Shown here piece after piece: positions 28,291 through 36,458 of a stretch of DNA of 64,000 nt. The DNA lies in the NCBI RefSeq assembly GCF_902506145.1, contig NZ_LR733519.1:2020314-2084313 (forward strand), read 5' to 3'. Each line of letters starts with the position of its first letter. Position 1 is the stretch's first letter. The notes under the pieces were generated by a model that saw only the letters and a program-made list of their open reading frames with translations, was not told the DNA's origin and did not search any database. A program made the translations under genes and the position numbers. The stretch comes from Burkholderia sp. 8Y. GTDB lineage: Bacteria > Pseudomonadota > Gammaproteobacteria > Burkholderiales > Burkholderiaceae.

Positions 28291-28657
28291 ATGGCTTCAG
28301 ATATTTTTATTCAATTCGACGGCATCAAGGGCGAATCGCAAGATGCGGATTTCCCAGCAGGAAACAGACTACGCGTCACCGACGCTTGCGGCGTTCTGCT
28401 TTCAGGGCAAGCACATAAGCGAAGTCAAACTCTCGATGCGCAAGGCGGGCGGGTTGCCGTTCACCTTCTATCGAATCACGATATCCGATGTGGTTATCAC
28501 GAAGGTCTTGCCTTCGGCCGATGGCGGTTACGCGATCGAAGCGATAGGGCTTTCGTTCTCGCGCATGAAACAAGAATACGTTCCGCAAAATCGGCACGGC
28601 GGTGGCATGGGCGCCGTTACGGGATTAATCGACATAAGGAACAACGAGATCGCATAG
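28291..28657 (+). pseudogene. Broken hcp (type VI secretion tube protein)
   Basis: The gene begins as Hcp (MASDIFIQFDGIKGESQD) in the frame of 28291. After about 20 codons the Hcp-like sequence continues in another frame: TDYASPTLAAFCFQGKHI, VKLSMRKAGGLPFTFYRI, LSFSRMKQEYVPQ, then a stop at 28655-28657. About 40 residues of the usual N-terminal beta-barrel (the SWGVSQ region) are missing, and the frame is shifted at the join near 28350. The product cannot form a normal Hcp ring. The effector-immunity pair just upstream was probably its cargo. Confidence 0.85.
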
Positions 28658-28705
28658 GCTTTACCTCAATGGCATGCGGCCTCGCACGAGCCCGATCAAT
28701 GCCAC

Positions 28706-28745
28706 AAAAAAGCCGCCGCGAGAAAAAACTCGCGGCGGCTTTTCC
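28706..28745. terminator. Bidirectional intrinsic terminator
   Basis: A perfect 12-bp stem, AGCCGCCGCGAG at 28711-28722 with its complement at 28729-28740, has an A6 loop, AAAAA on the left and TTTT on the right. It can terminate transcription of the hcp patch and of the convergent small gene at 28765-28968. Confidence 0.9.
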
Positions 28746-28764
28746 ATTGCGTGACGCCGTTCAA

Positions 28765-28968
28765 TCAACCGTGATGCGAATGATGACGCTCCCACTCGGC
28801 GCGTTGCCAGTAACGATGACCGTCCCAGTAACGATCGCCATGCCAGCCCGTCTTCACAGCATGATGATGCTCGTGATGGACATCGGCGGAAGCGGCGTTC
28901 ACGAGCCCCAAGCCAAGCGAAGCGGCAATGGAAGCGATAAGCAGGCTCTTCTTCGTCTTGTCGAACAT
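28765..28968 (-). CDS. Small His/Trp-rich secreted protein
   Basis: A 67-residue protein with a signal peptide (cleavage near ASA, residue 28). The short mature part is rich in His, Trp and Tyr (DVHHEHHHAVKTGWHGD, RYWQRAEWERHHSHHG). It has no family I can name with confidence. The composition suggests periplasmic metal binding, but that is inference. The start follows AAGGAG. It precedes, in transcription order, the shared terminator at 28706-28745 and lies 57 bp downstream of another tiny exported gene. Confidence 0.7.
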   Translation of the reverse strand: MFDKTKKSLLIASIAASLGLGLVNAASADVHHEHHHAVKTGWHGDRYWDGHRYWQRAEWERHHSHHG

Positions 28969-29025
28969 GATTAACTCCTTCGAATTTTGATGACGCTAGG
29001 CGTGCCGGTATATGGCAGATACGAC

Positions 29026-29142
29026 TTAGCGGTAATAGTCGTGATGATGGTGATAGCCGCCATCCCCAGGCACGATGATGCAGCCCGACAGCGTGCTTCC
29101 CAGCACCACGCTCAGCACCGCAAGAATCGCTAACTTCTTCAT
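29026..29142 (-). CDS. Tiny His-tailed lipoprotein
   Basis: A 38-residue lipoprotein gene. It has a signal peptide and lipobox LSGC (Cys21), then IIVPGDGGYHHHHDYYR. The start follows GGAG at good spacing. Small lipoproteins ending in a His/Tyr-rich tail are common and uncharacterised in Burkholderiaceae. It lies just upstream of the His-rich secreted gene on the same strand, and the two could be co-transcribed. Confidence 0.65.
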   Translation of the reverse strand: MKKLAILAVLSVVLGSTLSGCIIVPGDGGYHHHHDYYR

Positions 29143-29281
29143 GGGTTTCTCCGTGTGAATCCGTGGAAACCAATTTAGCCGTTAGCAAAATGACAAGCCG
29201 TGTTCGTTTGTAAGCAAACGTGTTGCCTGAAATAATTACGAAGCTGGCTTATTAAACGACGACGCGTCAGCCATTGCCAAG

Positions 29282-29704
29282 TCAGCGCACGATCTTCGGC
29301 TTCATGTTCGGCGTGAGCGAAACGCCGACCACCTGACCGTCGCGCACGCCGCATCGGCTATCGACGCGCTGCCATTGCGCTTTGCCGCGCGCCTTCGCGA
29401 ACGCGCGCATCACGATCACCTGGTCAACAGGGATGGGGTTCGCGGGACTCAGAATCGGCGTGTCGTCGTCGATCTTCGCGGACAGCACGCGGCGGTCCGG
29501 GACGATGAGCGTGTCGTACTTCGGCGCATTCTCGACCCAGCGATCGAACGCCGCGACGCATTGCACGACGGTATCCGGAACATGCAGGCGGGTGAGATAC
29601 GAATAGTCTTCGGAGGGATCGGGCGTCTCTTGAGCCTGAACGATCTGGAACAGCGACGCCGAAAGCAAAAGCGCGCACAGCGCAGGGGCGAACAGAGTTT
29701 TCAT
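29282..29704 (-). CDS. Hypothetical secreted protein
   Basis: A 140-residue protein with a signal peptide (cleavage near VQA, residue 24) and a mature domain with two Cys (VVQCVAAFDRW and SRCGVRDGQ) that may form a disulfide. Its C-terminus VSLTPNMKPKIVR is basic. I do not recognise the family. ATG 29704 is chosen because it starts the signal peptide. It is divergent from the glycolipid-binding-type gene, 227 bp away. Confidence 0.6.
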   Translation of the reverse strand: MKTLFAPALCALLLSASLFQIVQAQETPDPSEDYSYLTRLHVPDTVVQCVAAFDRWVENAPKYDTLIVPDRRVLSAKIDDDTPILSPANPIPVDQVIVMRAFAKARGKAQWQRVDSRCGVRDGQVVGVSLTPNMKPKIVR

Positions 29705-29931
29705 GCAGTCACGATGGCGATGTCGGCAGGGAACGAGAAGAAGCACAGGCGCGCATCGCGGGAGGAAGGCGACAGCCGTATCGGGCCGGAAGTCGTGCGC
29801 CTGTTTTTCGAGATGGCGCGAAGTATACCGCGCGAAGTTTTTCTGCGTCGAGCGCGTCGCGCGGTTGAATGCCGATCGAAAGCGTTCGCGCCGCGTTGTA
29901 TGCTTGCTGCGAGCCGAGACGGAGCCGCGTG

Positions 29932-30471
29932 ATGAAAGTCGTGCGATGGTCGCAGCGGGACGGGGCAGGGCTCGAGCATCTCGTGCTCGATGAGCGGTCC
30001 GATGGCGTCGTCATCGAGAGCGTGATCGTCGGCGAGGGCGATGCCGGGGCGTTCGGCATGACGTATCGCATCGAATGCGATGCGCGCTGGCAGGTCACGC
30101 GGCTCGCGGTCAAGCTGGCGGGCGGCGCGTCGATCGATCTGCATCGCGGGCACGACTGGACCGACGCGCACGGTGCGCCGCAAGACGCGCTCGGCGGCTG
30201 CATCGACGTGGACATCATCGCGACGCCATTCACCAACACCTTGCCGCTGCGCCGCCTCGACTTACAGCCCGGCGCGCGTCGCGAAATCCGCGTCGTGTAC
30301 GTGCGCGTGCCCGAGATGACCGTGAGCGCCGTCGCACAGGCCTATACGTGCCTGGAGGCGGACCGGCGCTATCGCTTCGAAGGACTCGACACGGGCTTCA
30401 CCGCCGAGATCACGGTCGATGAATACGGCCTCGTGACCGATTATCCCGGTCTCTTCCAGCGGATCCCATAA
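29932..30471 (+). CDS. Putative glycolipid-binding domain protein
   Basis: A 179-residue cytosolic protein that I recognise as the putative glycolipid-binding family (PF06475). It begins MKVVRWSQRDGAGLEHL and has the typical DGVVIESVIVGEGD, GGCIDVDIIATPFTNTLPLRRL and ending VTDYPGLFQRI. A Mycobacterium-type structure of the family shows a lipid-binding beta-barrel, but the cellular role is unknown. It lies 66 bp upstream of selD on the same strand. Confidence 0.8.
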   Translation: MKVVRWSQRDGAGLEHLVLDERSDGVVIESVIVGEGDAGAFGMTYRIECDARWQVTRLAVKLAGGASIDLHRGHDWTDAHGAPQDALGGCIDVDIIATPFTNTLPLRRLDLQPGARREIRVVYVRVPEMTVSAVAQAYTCLEADRRYRFEGLDTGFTAEITVDEYGLVTDYPGLFQRIP

Positions 30472-30537
30472 AGACGCGCCGGCCCGCAAGCGGCGATAAT
30501 GCGGGTCATCGAACGACTTTCTCGCGTGATTTCAACG

Positions 30538-31617
30538 ATGACCGATACCGCACTCAACACAGAACCGAACCACGGGCCGCGCCTGACGAGCCTTTCGCAT
30601 GGCGGCGGCTGCGGCTGCAAGATCGCGCCAGGCCTGCTCGCCGATCTGCTCAAGCGCAGCGCGCCGATGCCCGCGTTCCCGAATCTGCTCGTCGGCAATG
30701 ACACCGCCGACGACGCCGCCGTCTACCAGCTCAACGACGAGCAAGCCATTGTCGCGACGACGGACTTCTTCATGCCGATCGTCGACGATCCGTTCGACTT
30801 CGGCCGCATTGCCGCGACCAACGCGCTCTCGGATGTTTACGCGATGGGCGGCAAACCGATTCTCGCCCTCGCGCTCGTCGGCATGCCGATCAACGTGCTG
30901 CCCCACGAAGTCATCGCGCAGGTATTGAAGGGCGGCGAAGCGGTATGCGCGGAGGCGGGCATCCCGGTCGCGGGCGGCCATTCGATCGATTCCGTCGAGC
31001 CGATCTACGGGCTCGCCGCGCTCGGCATCGTGCATCCGTCGCGTGTGAAGCGCAACGCGGCGGCCCGTGCGGGCGACGTGCTGATTCTCGGCAAGCCGCT
31101 CGGCGTCGGCGTGCTGTCGGCGGCGCTCAAGAAAAATCAGCTCGATGCAGCGGGCTACGCCGCGATGATCGCCGCGACCACGAAGCTGAACCGCCCCGGC
31201 GCGGAACTGGCGAAGCTCGATGGCGTCCACGCCCTCACCGATGTCACCGGCTTCGGCCTGCTGGGTCACACGCTCGAACTGGCGCGCGGCGCGGGGCTGA
31301 CGGCGCGCATCCGCTACGCGGCGCTGCCGTGGCTGCCGCAGGTCCAGGACTTCGTGCGCGCGGGCGTCTTCACGGGCGCTTCGGGGCGCAACTGGGCGGC
31401 GTATGGCGCGGACGTCGCGCTGCATGATTCGCTGGAGGGCTCGATCGAAGCGGCCCGCGCCTTGCTCACCGATCCGCAGACTTCGGGCGGCCTGCTCGTG
31501 TCGTGCGCGCCCGAAGCCGTCGATGATGTGCTCGCGATCTTCCGCGCCGATGGCTTTAGCGAAGCCGCGGTCATCGGCGACATGACGGACGGCGCGGGCC
31601 GTGTCGAGGTGCGATAG
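30538..31617 (+). CDS. selD: Selenide, water dikinase
   Basis: SelD makes selenophosphate from selenide and ATP, the selenium donor for selenocysteine and for 2-selenouridine in tRNA. The 359-residue protein has the active-site loop LSHGGGCGCKIAP with Cys25 and Lys28 in the positions of E. coli Cys17 and Lys20. It also has GNDTADDAAVY (metal-binding Asp), AMGGKPILALALVGMP and TDVTGFGLLGH. A Cys rather than selenocysteine is used. No selA, selB or mnmH is visible nearby, so its product must serve genes elsewhere. Confidence 0.95.
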   Translation: MTDTALNTEPNHGPRLTSLSHGGGCGCKIAPGLLADLLKRSAPMPAFPNLLVGNDTADDAAVYQLNDEQAIVATTDFFMPIVDDPFDFGRIAATNALSDVYAMGGKPILALALVGMPINVLPHEVIAQVLKGGEAVCAEAGIPVAGGHSIDSVEPIYGLAALGIVHPSRVKRNAAARAGDVLILGKPLGVGVLSAALKKNQLDAAGYAAMIAATTKLNRPGAELAKLDGVHALTDVTGFGLLGHTLELARGAGLTARIRYAALPWLPQVQDFVRAGVFTGASGRNWAAYGADVALHDSLEGSIEAARALLTDPQTSGGLLVSCAPEAVDDVLAIFRADGFSEAAVIGDMTDGAGRVEVR

Positions 31618-31652
31618 CGCAAGACTCTATAAACAACGATTAGCGGGTGGAC

Positions 31653-32582
31653 ATGAAGGAAGAATCGCCGAAAGCCATCTTCTACGCGCTCGCCGCGAAT
31701 TTCGGCATTGCAGTCTGCAAGTTCGGAGCGGCCGCGTTCACGGGTTCGGGCGCGATGTTCGCCGAAGCCATTCACTCCACCGCCGACTGCGGTAATCAGC
31801 TGCTGCTGCTCTTTGGCCTGAAGCGCGCGCAAGCCCCGGCGAACGCGCTGCATCCGCTCGGCTCCGGACGCGAGATTTACTTCTATGCGCTTCTCGTGGC
31901 GCTGCTGCTGTTTTTCGTGGGCGGCGCGTTTTCGGTGTACGAGGGCGCGCATCGGCTGATGCATCGCGAGCCGCTGTCCAATCCGGTCGTCGCGCTCCTG
32001 ATTCTCGGTGTGTCCGTCGCGCTGGAAGCGTTTTCGCTCGCCGGCGCGATCCGCGAAATCCGCAAGACCACGCCGAACAAGAGCATGTGGCGATGGTTCC
32101 GCGAGACGCGCGAATCGGAACTGCTCGTCGTGGCGGGCGAAGACGTGGCCGCGCTCGCGGGCCTCGCCATCGCGTTTGCCGCCGTGCTGCTGACCATGAT
32201 CACCGGCAATCCCGCCTACGATGCCGCGGGCTCCGTCGTCGTGGGCCTGCTGCTCATGGTCATCGCGTTTCTCGTTGCGCGCGAAGTGAAGTCGATGATC
32301 GTCGGCGAATCCGCGAGCCCGGAAGTGCGCAAGGCCATCGACGCGCATCTGCGCGCGCGGCCCGAAGTCACGCGCATCATCAGCCTCATCACGTTGCAAT
32401 GGGGCAAGCATCTCGTCGTCGCGGTGCAGGCGGAGATGATCGATTATGCGAGCGGCCGCGCGATGATCGACGCGATCAACGTCATCGAAGACGACCTGCA
32501 ACGCGCGTTTCCGCAAGTGCGCTGGGTATTTTTTGAGCCGGACGTGCCGCGCGAGGCGCAGAAACCGGCCGCTGCGGCCTGA
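31653..32582 (+). CDS. Cation diffusion facilitator family transporter
   Basis: A 309-residue membrane protein with about six hydrophobic segments and a C-terminal dimerisation domain (about 215-300). The metal-site motifs AEAIHSTADCGNQ in TM2 and VVAGEDVAALAG in TM5 place it among CDF transporters, closest to the Slc30A9-like subgroup, which use H and D ligands in this arrangement. CDF proteins export divalent cations such as zinc, cobalt or manganese by proton antiport. The metal is not predictable here. ATG 31653 is preferred over GTG 31647. It follows selD by 35 bp. Confidence 0.88.
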   Translation: MKEESPKAIFYALAANFGIAVCKFGAAAFTGSGAMFAEAIHSTADCGNQLLLLFGLKRAQAPANALHPLGSGREIYFYALLVALLLFFVGGAFSVYEGAHRLMHREPLSNPVVALLILGVSVALEAFSLAGAIREIRKTTPNKSMWRWFRETRESELLVVAGEDVAALAGLAIAFAAVLLTMITGNPAYDAAGSVVVGLLLMVIAFLVAREVKSMIVGESASPEVRKAIDAHLRARPEVTRIISLITLQWGKHLVVAVQAEMIDYASGRAMIDAINVIEDDLQRAFPQVRWVFFEPDVPREAQKPAAAA

Positions 32583-32649
32583 GCGGCTGCATCGGATATG
32601 AGAGTAAAGGCGCGGGCGGACGCGGCGTGACAGGCGTCGCGAGCACCTG

Positions 32650-33252
32650 CGTGCGGCCGTGGTCCGGATCTGCGTGACGACCATTTTGGGGCAACGGCGC
32701 GGCGTTTGATAAATCGCCTGCGAGCGCCCCTAAGACGCCCACGACGCGCCTTGCATTCCGCTCGGCGCTGCGTAAAGCGCGCCGATTTTCGGGCAAGGGC
32801 GCGGCGTTTGACACTCCGTCCCTAGCGCGCCCGAGCAGCCAAGACGCGCCTGGCATTCCGCTCGGCGCTGCGTAGAGCGCGCCGATTTCGAGTAAAGCGC
32901 CGTCTGGCCCGTCGCCCGCGAGCGCGCCCGAAGCTGCCCACAGTGAGCCCGGCATTCCGGTCGGCGCCGCGTAAATCGCGCCGATTTTCGCGCAAGAGCG
33001 CAGCGTTTGACACTCCGTTCGCTAGCGCGCCCAAGCAGCCAAGACGCGTCTGGCATTCCGCTCGGCGCTGCGTAAAGCGCACCGATTTCGAGTAAAGGCG
33101 CGGCGTCTGGCCCGTCGCCTGCGAGCGCCCGAAGCCGCCCACGACGCGCCCGGCATTCCGCTCGGCGCCGCGTAAAGCGCGCCGATTTTCGGGCAAGGGC
33201 GCGGCGTTCGACACTCCGTCCGCTAGCCCGCTCAACGCTGCAGGCGGCCCCC
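32650..33252. repeat. Tandem array of about 100-bp decayed repeats
   Basis: Five units start with GCATTCCGCTCGGCG-like sequence at 32753, 32853, 32952, 33053 and 33153, a near-exact 100-bp period, and a worn sixth unit lies at about 32653. Two unit types alternate: one with GGCAAGGGCGCGGCGTTTGACACTCCG and one with GAGTAAAGGCGCGGCGTCTGGCCCGTCGCC-like sequence. This gives a 200-bp higher-order period. The array lies between the CDF gene and the convergent M23 relic, and no gene is apparent. Long open frames here are by-products of GC content. Confidence 0.9.
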
Positions 33253-33580
33253 TTAGGGCTTCGGATCGAGCTGCGCGCCGCCGACGATCGCACCGAAGTG
33301 CAGATGCGGCCCGTCGATCCGACTTCGGCGACCTCATCGCCCGGCATCACGTACTGGCCTTCCGTCACGCAGATGCGCGACGCATGTCCGTATCGCGACA
33401 ACATGCCGTTGCCGTGGCGGATATCCACGGCCTTCGTAACCGTTGTGATCGCCTGAACGCCGCGTCAAGCGGAGCAGGAGCGCCAAGTGCTACACACAAC
33501 GAAGCCGCGACAAGCGCGACTTCGCCGCGCGCGCCCTGCCTTTCAACCCGCGAAATCGACCCCGGTATGGCGAACGTTTG
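33253..33580 (-). pseudogene. Decayed M23-family metallopeptidase (LytM domain)
   Basis: On the minus strand the pieces VRHTGVDFAG (first zinc motif HxGxD), VDIRHGNGMLSRYGHAS, EGQYVMPGDEVAEVGSTGR and GPHLHFGAIVGGAQLDPKP (HLH zinc motif, then stop at 33255-33253) occur in the correct order. Frameshifts separate them, and the segment between the first and second pieces is garbled. The intact family cuts peptide bonds in peptidoglycan. The region 33581-33743 up to the channel gene holds one GC-rich hairpin and nothing else I recognise. Confidence 0.8.
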
Positions 33581-33743
33581 AGCATTGTCCTTGTCATTCT
33601 CGTTTCAGCCCTAACGCGATAGCACGCTTCGGTCCGCAGCGTGCGCCGCTTGCGGCGCACCGCCAGCCAAGCCATCGCGCGATTCCGTACCGTGCGCGTC
33701 GTCCGCATCGAGTCCCCGAAATTTCGTGATCTTCATCCGACCC

Positions 33744-36302
33744 ATGCGCAAACATCTACTTGCCGTCTCTTTCATCGTCGTGTCGAGCTTCGTCTCGATA
33801 CTCTCGCCAGCCGCCGAGGCCGCCGCGCCCGCCCAGCACGCCTCGCAGCCGGCCGTCGCGCTGACGCCGCAACAGGCGCGCGATGCGCTCTCCGTCCTCA
33901 ACGATCCGCAGCGACGCGCGCAGGTTGCCGACACGCTGCGCGCGGTCGCCGCAGCCGGCACGCTGGCCGCGCCCGCGAGCGCGACGCAAGCGGCTTCGGC
34001 TGGAGCCGCCGCGCCGGCATCCGGGGCGTCGGGCGTGCTCGCGAATTCGCTGAAGGCCAACGGCCTCGCGTCGCAGATATCGCATCAGGCCGGCCACTGG
34101 CTCGTGCATTTCGGCACGGGCCTGCGCCATTCGGCAGCGGCGCTGCTCAGCGTCCGCTCGGTCGTGCGCTGGTGGCAAGACCGCCTCGCGAGCGAACAGG
34201 CGCGTGCCGTCATGGCGCATGTCGCGTGGGCGGTGCTGCTGTCGCTGCTGCCCGCGCTCGTGGTCGAATATCTCGCGGCGCGTCTTTTGCGAAAGTCGCG
34301 CGAGAAAGTCGCGGGACGCGGGGTGGCGGACGCCGAAGTCACCGAGCCCGAATTGGTGATCGAGCAGCGCGCCGCCGAACATGCCGAAGACGCGGCCCAC
34401 CGGTCCGGCGACGAAGTCCAGCAGCATGTGGCCGAGCGCCACGCGGACGCGGCGCGCGGCAAGCGCCACGCGGCGCGGCACTGGACCTTGTTGCGGCGTC
34501 TGCCGAGCGCGCTGCTGCATCTGGTGCTGAGCCTGATTCCGCTCGGGATCTTCATGGGCGCAGCGACCGTGCTGATGTCGATTTTCATCGACGACAACAC
34601 GACCGAAGCGCACGTCGCCGGCGCGCTGATCGACGTGTATCTCGTGTGCCGCCTCGTGATGATCGTGTTCGGCTTCTTCGTCGCGCCGCATGCGCGCGGC
34701 CTGCGGCTCCTGCAGGTGCGCGATCAATACGCGATGTACATGTATCGCTGGCTGCGGCGCATCGTGATGGTGGCTGGCGCGGGCATCGCGCTCGCGAACG
34801 CGTGCGAGCCGCTCGGCCTCACGGATGCCGCGCATATCGCGATCCTCAAGGTCGTGACGCTCGTCGTGCATCTGATGGTCGCGTGGGTCATCTTCGAGTC
34901 GCGCAGGCAGGTTGGCGAAAGCATTCGCCAGCGCATGACGGCTTACCGGTCGGTTGCGCTCGTCGGCAACTGGGTGGCCGATGTCTGGGCGGGCGTCGCT
35001 ATTTTCTTCGTGATCGCGCTGTGGTTTGTCTGGGCGCTCGACGTGCAGAACGGCTACAGCACGCTCTTTCACCTCGGCGGCGTGTCGCTGCTGGTGCTGG
35101 TCGGCGCGCGAGTGGCGGCGATCGTCGCGTTCGGCGCGCTCGGGCGAGTCTTCCGCGACAACGACGAGGAAGACTTCGCGAGCAAGTCCATCGCGCATCG
35201 TCATGCGTACCGCTATTACCCGGTGCTGCGGCGGATGGTGCAGACGGTGATCGGCGTGGCGACCGTCATTGCGCTGCTCGAAGTGTGGGGCGTGCATGTC
35301 GTACGCTTCTTCACGTCGGGCGGCGTTGGCAACCGGCTCGCGTCGGCGATTCTGACCATCGCGGTCGCCGCCGTCTTCGCGGTGCTGGTGTGGGAAACGG
35401 CCAACGTGCTGGTCGAGCGCCGGCTCGAACAGTGGAACGCCACCGGCGACCGCGTGCGCGCGGCACGCCTGCGCACGCTCCTGCCGATGATGCGTACCGC
35501 GCTTCTCGTCGTGATCGGCATGGTGGTCGTGCTGACGGGGCTCTCGGAGATCGGCGTGAACACCGCGCCGCTGCTCGCGAGCGCCAGCATTTTCGGCGTG
35601 GCGCTCGGCTTCGGCTCCCAGAAGCTCGTGCAGGACTTCATCACGGGCATTTTCCTGTTGATGGAAAACGCGATGCAGGTCGGCGACTGGGTGACGGTCG
35701 CGGGTGTGTCGGGCACGGTCGAATATCTGTCCATTCGCACCGTGCGGCTGCGCGGCGGCGACGGTTCGCTCTACACCGTGCCGTTCAGCTCGGTGACGAC
35801 GGTGAACAACACGAACCGCGGCATCGGCAACGCGGCGGTGCGCGTGTCGATCGCGCTCGGCCAGGACGTGGATCTCGCCATTTCGACGCTGAAGGAAATC
35901 GGCGCCGCGCTGCGCCAGGACGAAGCGTTCCGCGACGGCATTCTCTCCGACTTCAGCTTCTGGGGCGTCGATGCCGTCGATGGCTCGACCGTCACGCTCG
36001 CCGGCCAGATCCAGTGCCGCGACAGCGCGCGCTGGCCGGTGCAGCGCGAGTTCAATCGGCGCATTCTCAACGAGTTCACGGCGCGCGGCATCGAAATCGC
36101 GAATCCGCAGCGCAACTTCGTGATCGTCGGCGGGAACGGACACGAGACGGCGCAGGAGCTTCAGCAGGACAGCGAACAGGCGGGCGCGGAACAGCGCGCG
36201 GAGCCGTCGACGGCGGCGCAGCATCCGACGAACGAGGCCGCCGCCGGCAACAGTGTCGCCGCGAGCGCGCCGCCGCCGCGCGGGGCGCAGAGCGGCACGT
36301 GA
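33744..36302 (+). CDS. Large MscS-family mechanosensitive channel (YbiO-like)
   Basis: An 852-residue protein with an N-terminal signal/first TM, a periplasmic Ala-rich region, then about ten membrane segments. The MscS pore and beta domain lie at about residues 600-760, with LLASASIFGVALGFGSQKLVQDFITGIF, the pore helix and following VGDWVTVAGVSGTVE. A cytosolic tail rich in Glu/Gln/Ala follows. Such channels release solutes on hypo-osmotic shock; the length and layout match moderate-conductance YbiO-type proteins. ATG 33744 is preferred to a GTG at 33726 because it begins MRKHLLAVSF. It stands alone on the plus strand. Confidence 0.88.
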   Translation: MRKHLLAVSFIVVSSFVSILSPAAEAAAPAQHASQPAVALTPQQARDALSVLNDPQRRAQVADTLRAVAAAGTLAAPASATQAASAGAAAPASGASGVLANSLKANGLASQISHQAGHWLVHFGTGLRHSAAALLSVRSVVRWWQDRLASEQARAVMAHVAWAVLLSLLPALVVEYLAARLLRKSREKVAGRGVADAEVTEPELVIEQRAAEHAEDAAHRSGDEVQQHVAERHADAARGKRHAARHWTLLRRLPSALLHLVLSLIPLGIFMGAATVLMSIFIDDNTTEAHVAGALIDVYLVCRLVMIVFGFFVAPHARGLRLLQVRDQYAMYMYRWLRRIVMVAGAGIALANACEPLGLTDAAHIAILKVVTLVVHLMVAWVIFESRRQVGESIRQRMTAYRSVALVGNWVADVWAGVAIFFVIALWFVWALDVQNGYSTLFHLGGVSLLVLVGARVAAIVAFGALGRVFRDNDEEDFASKSIAHRHAYRYYPVLRRMVQTVIGVATVIALLEVWGVHVVRFFTSGGVGNRLASAILTIAVAAVFAVLVWETANVLVERRLEQWNATGDRVRAARLRTLLPMMRTALLVVIGMVVVLTGLSEIGVNTAPLLASASIFGVALGFGSQKLVQDFITGIFLLMENAMQVGDWVTVAGVSGTVEYLSIRTVRLRGGDGSLYTVPFSSVTTVNNTNRGIGNAAVRVSIALGQDVDLAISTLKEIGAALRQDEAFRDGILSDFSFWGVDAVDGSTVTLAGQIQCRDSARWPVQREFNRRILNEFTARGIEIANPQRNFVIVGGNGHETAQELQQDSEQAGAEQRAEPSTAAQHPTNEAAAGNSVAASAPPPRGAQSGT

Positions 36303-36458
36303 GCGCGAGTAATCGCCAATCGAGCGGCAGACGCGCGCCGACGCCGACGCCGCCGAATCCCTTATTGGCTCTCCTATAATCGTCCGGGCCGGCCGCGCCG
36401 GCGCATGATCCGGACGGCGCGGCGGCTTTCCTTCGAAGTTCGAACCTTCAAGAGGACG

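Noticed and set aside
32650..33252. Possible CRISPR array
   Set aside because: Repeated units are about 100 bp with similar intervening sequence, not short direct repeats separated by unique spacers, and no cas genes are present.
32730..33428. Long frames crossing the 100-bp repeat array that could be read as a repeat protein
   Set aside because: Frames are open in several phases, have no ribosome site, and run from the dead M23 gene into the repeats; unit drift does not preserve a reading frame.
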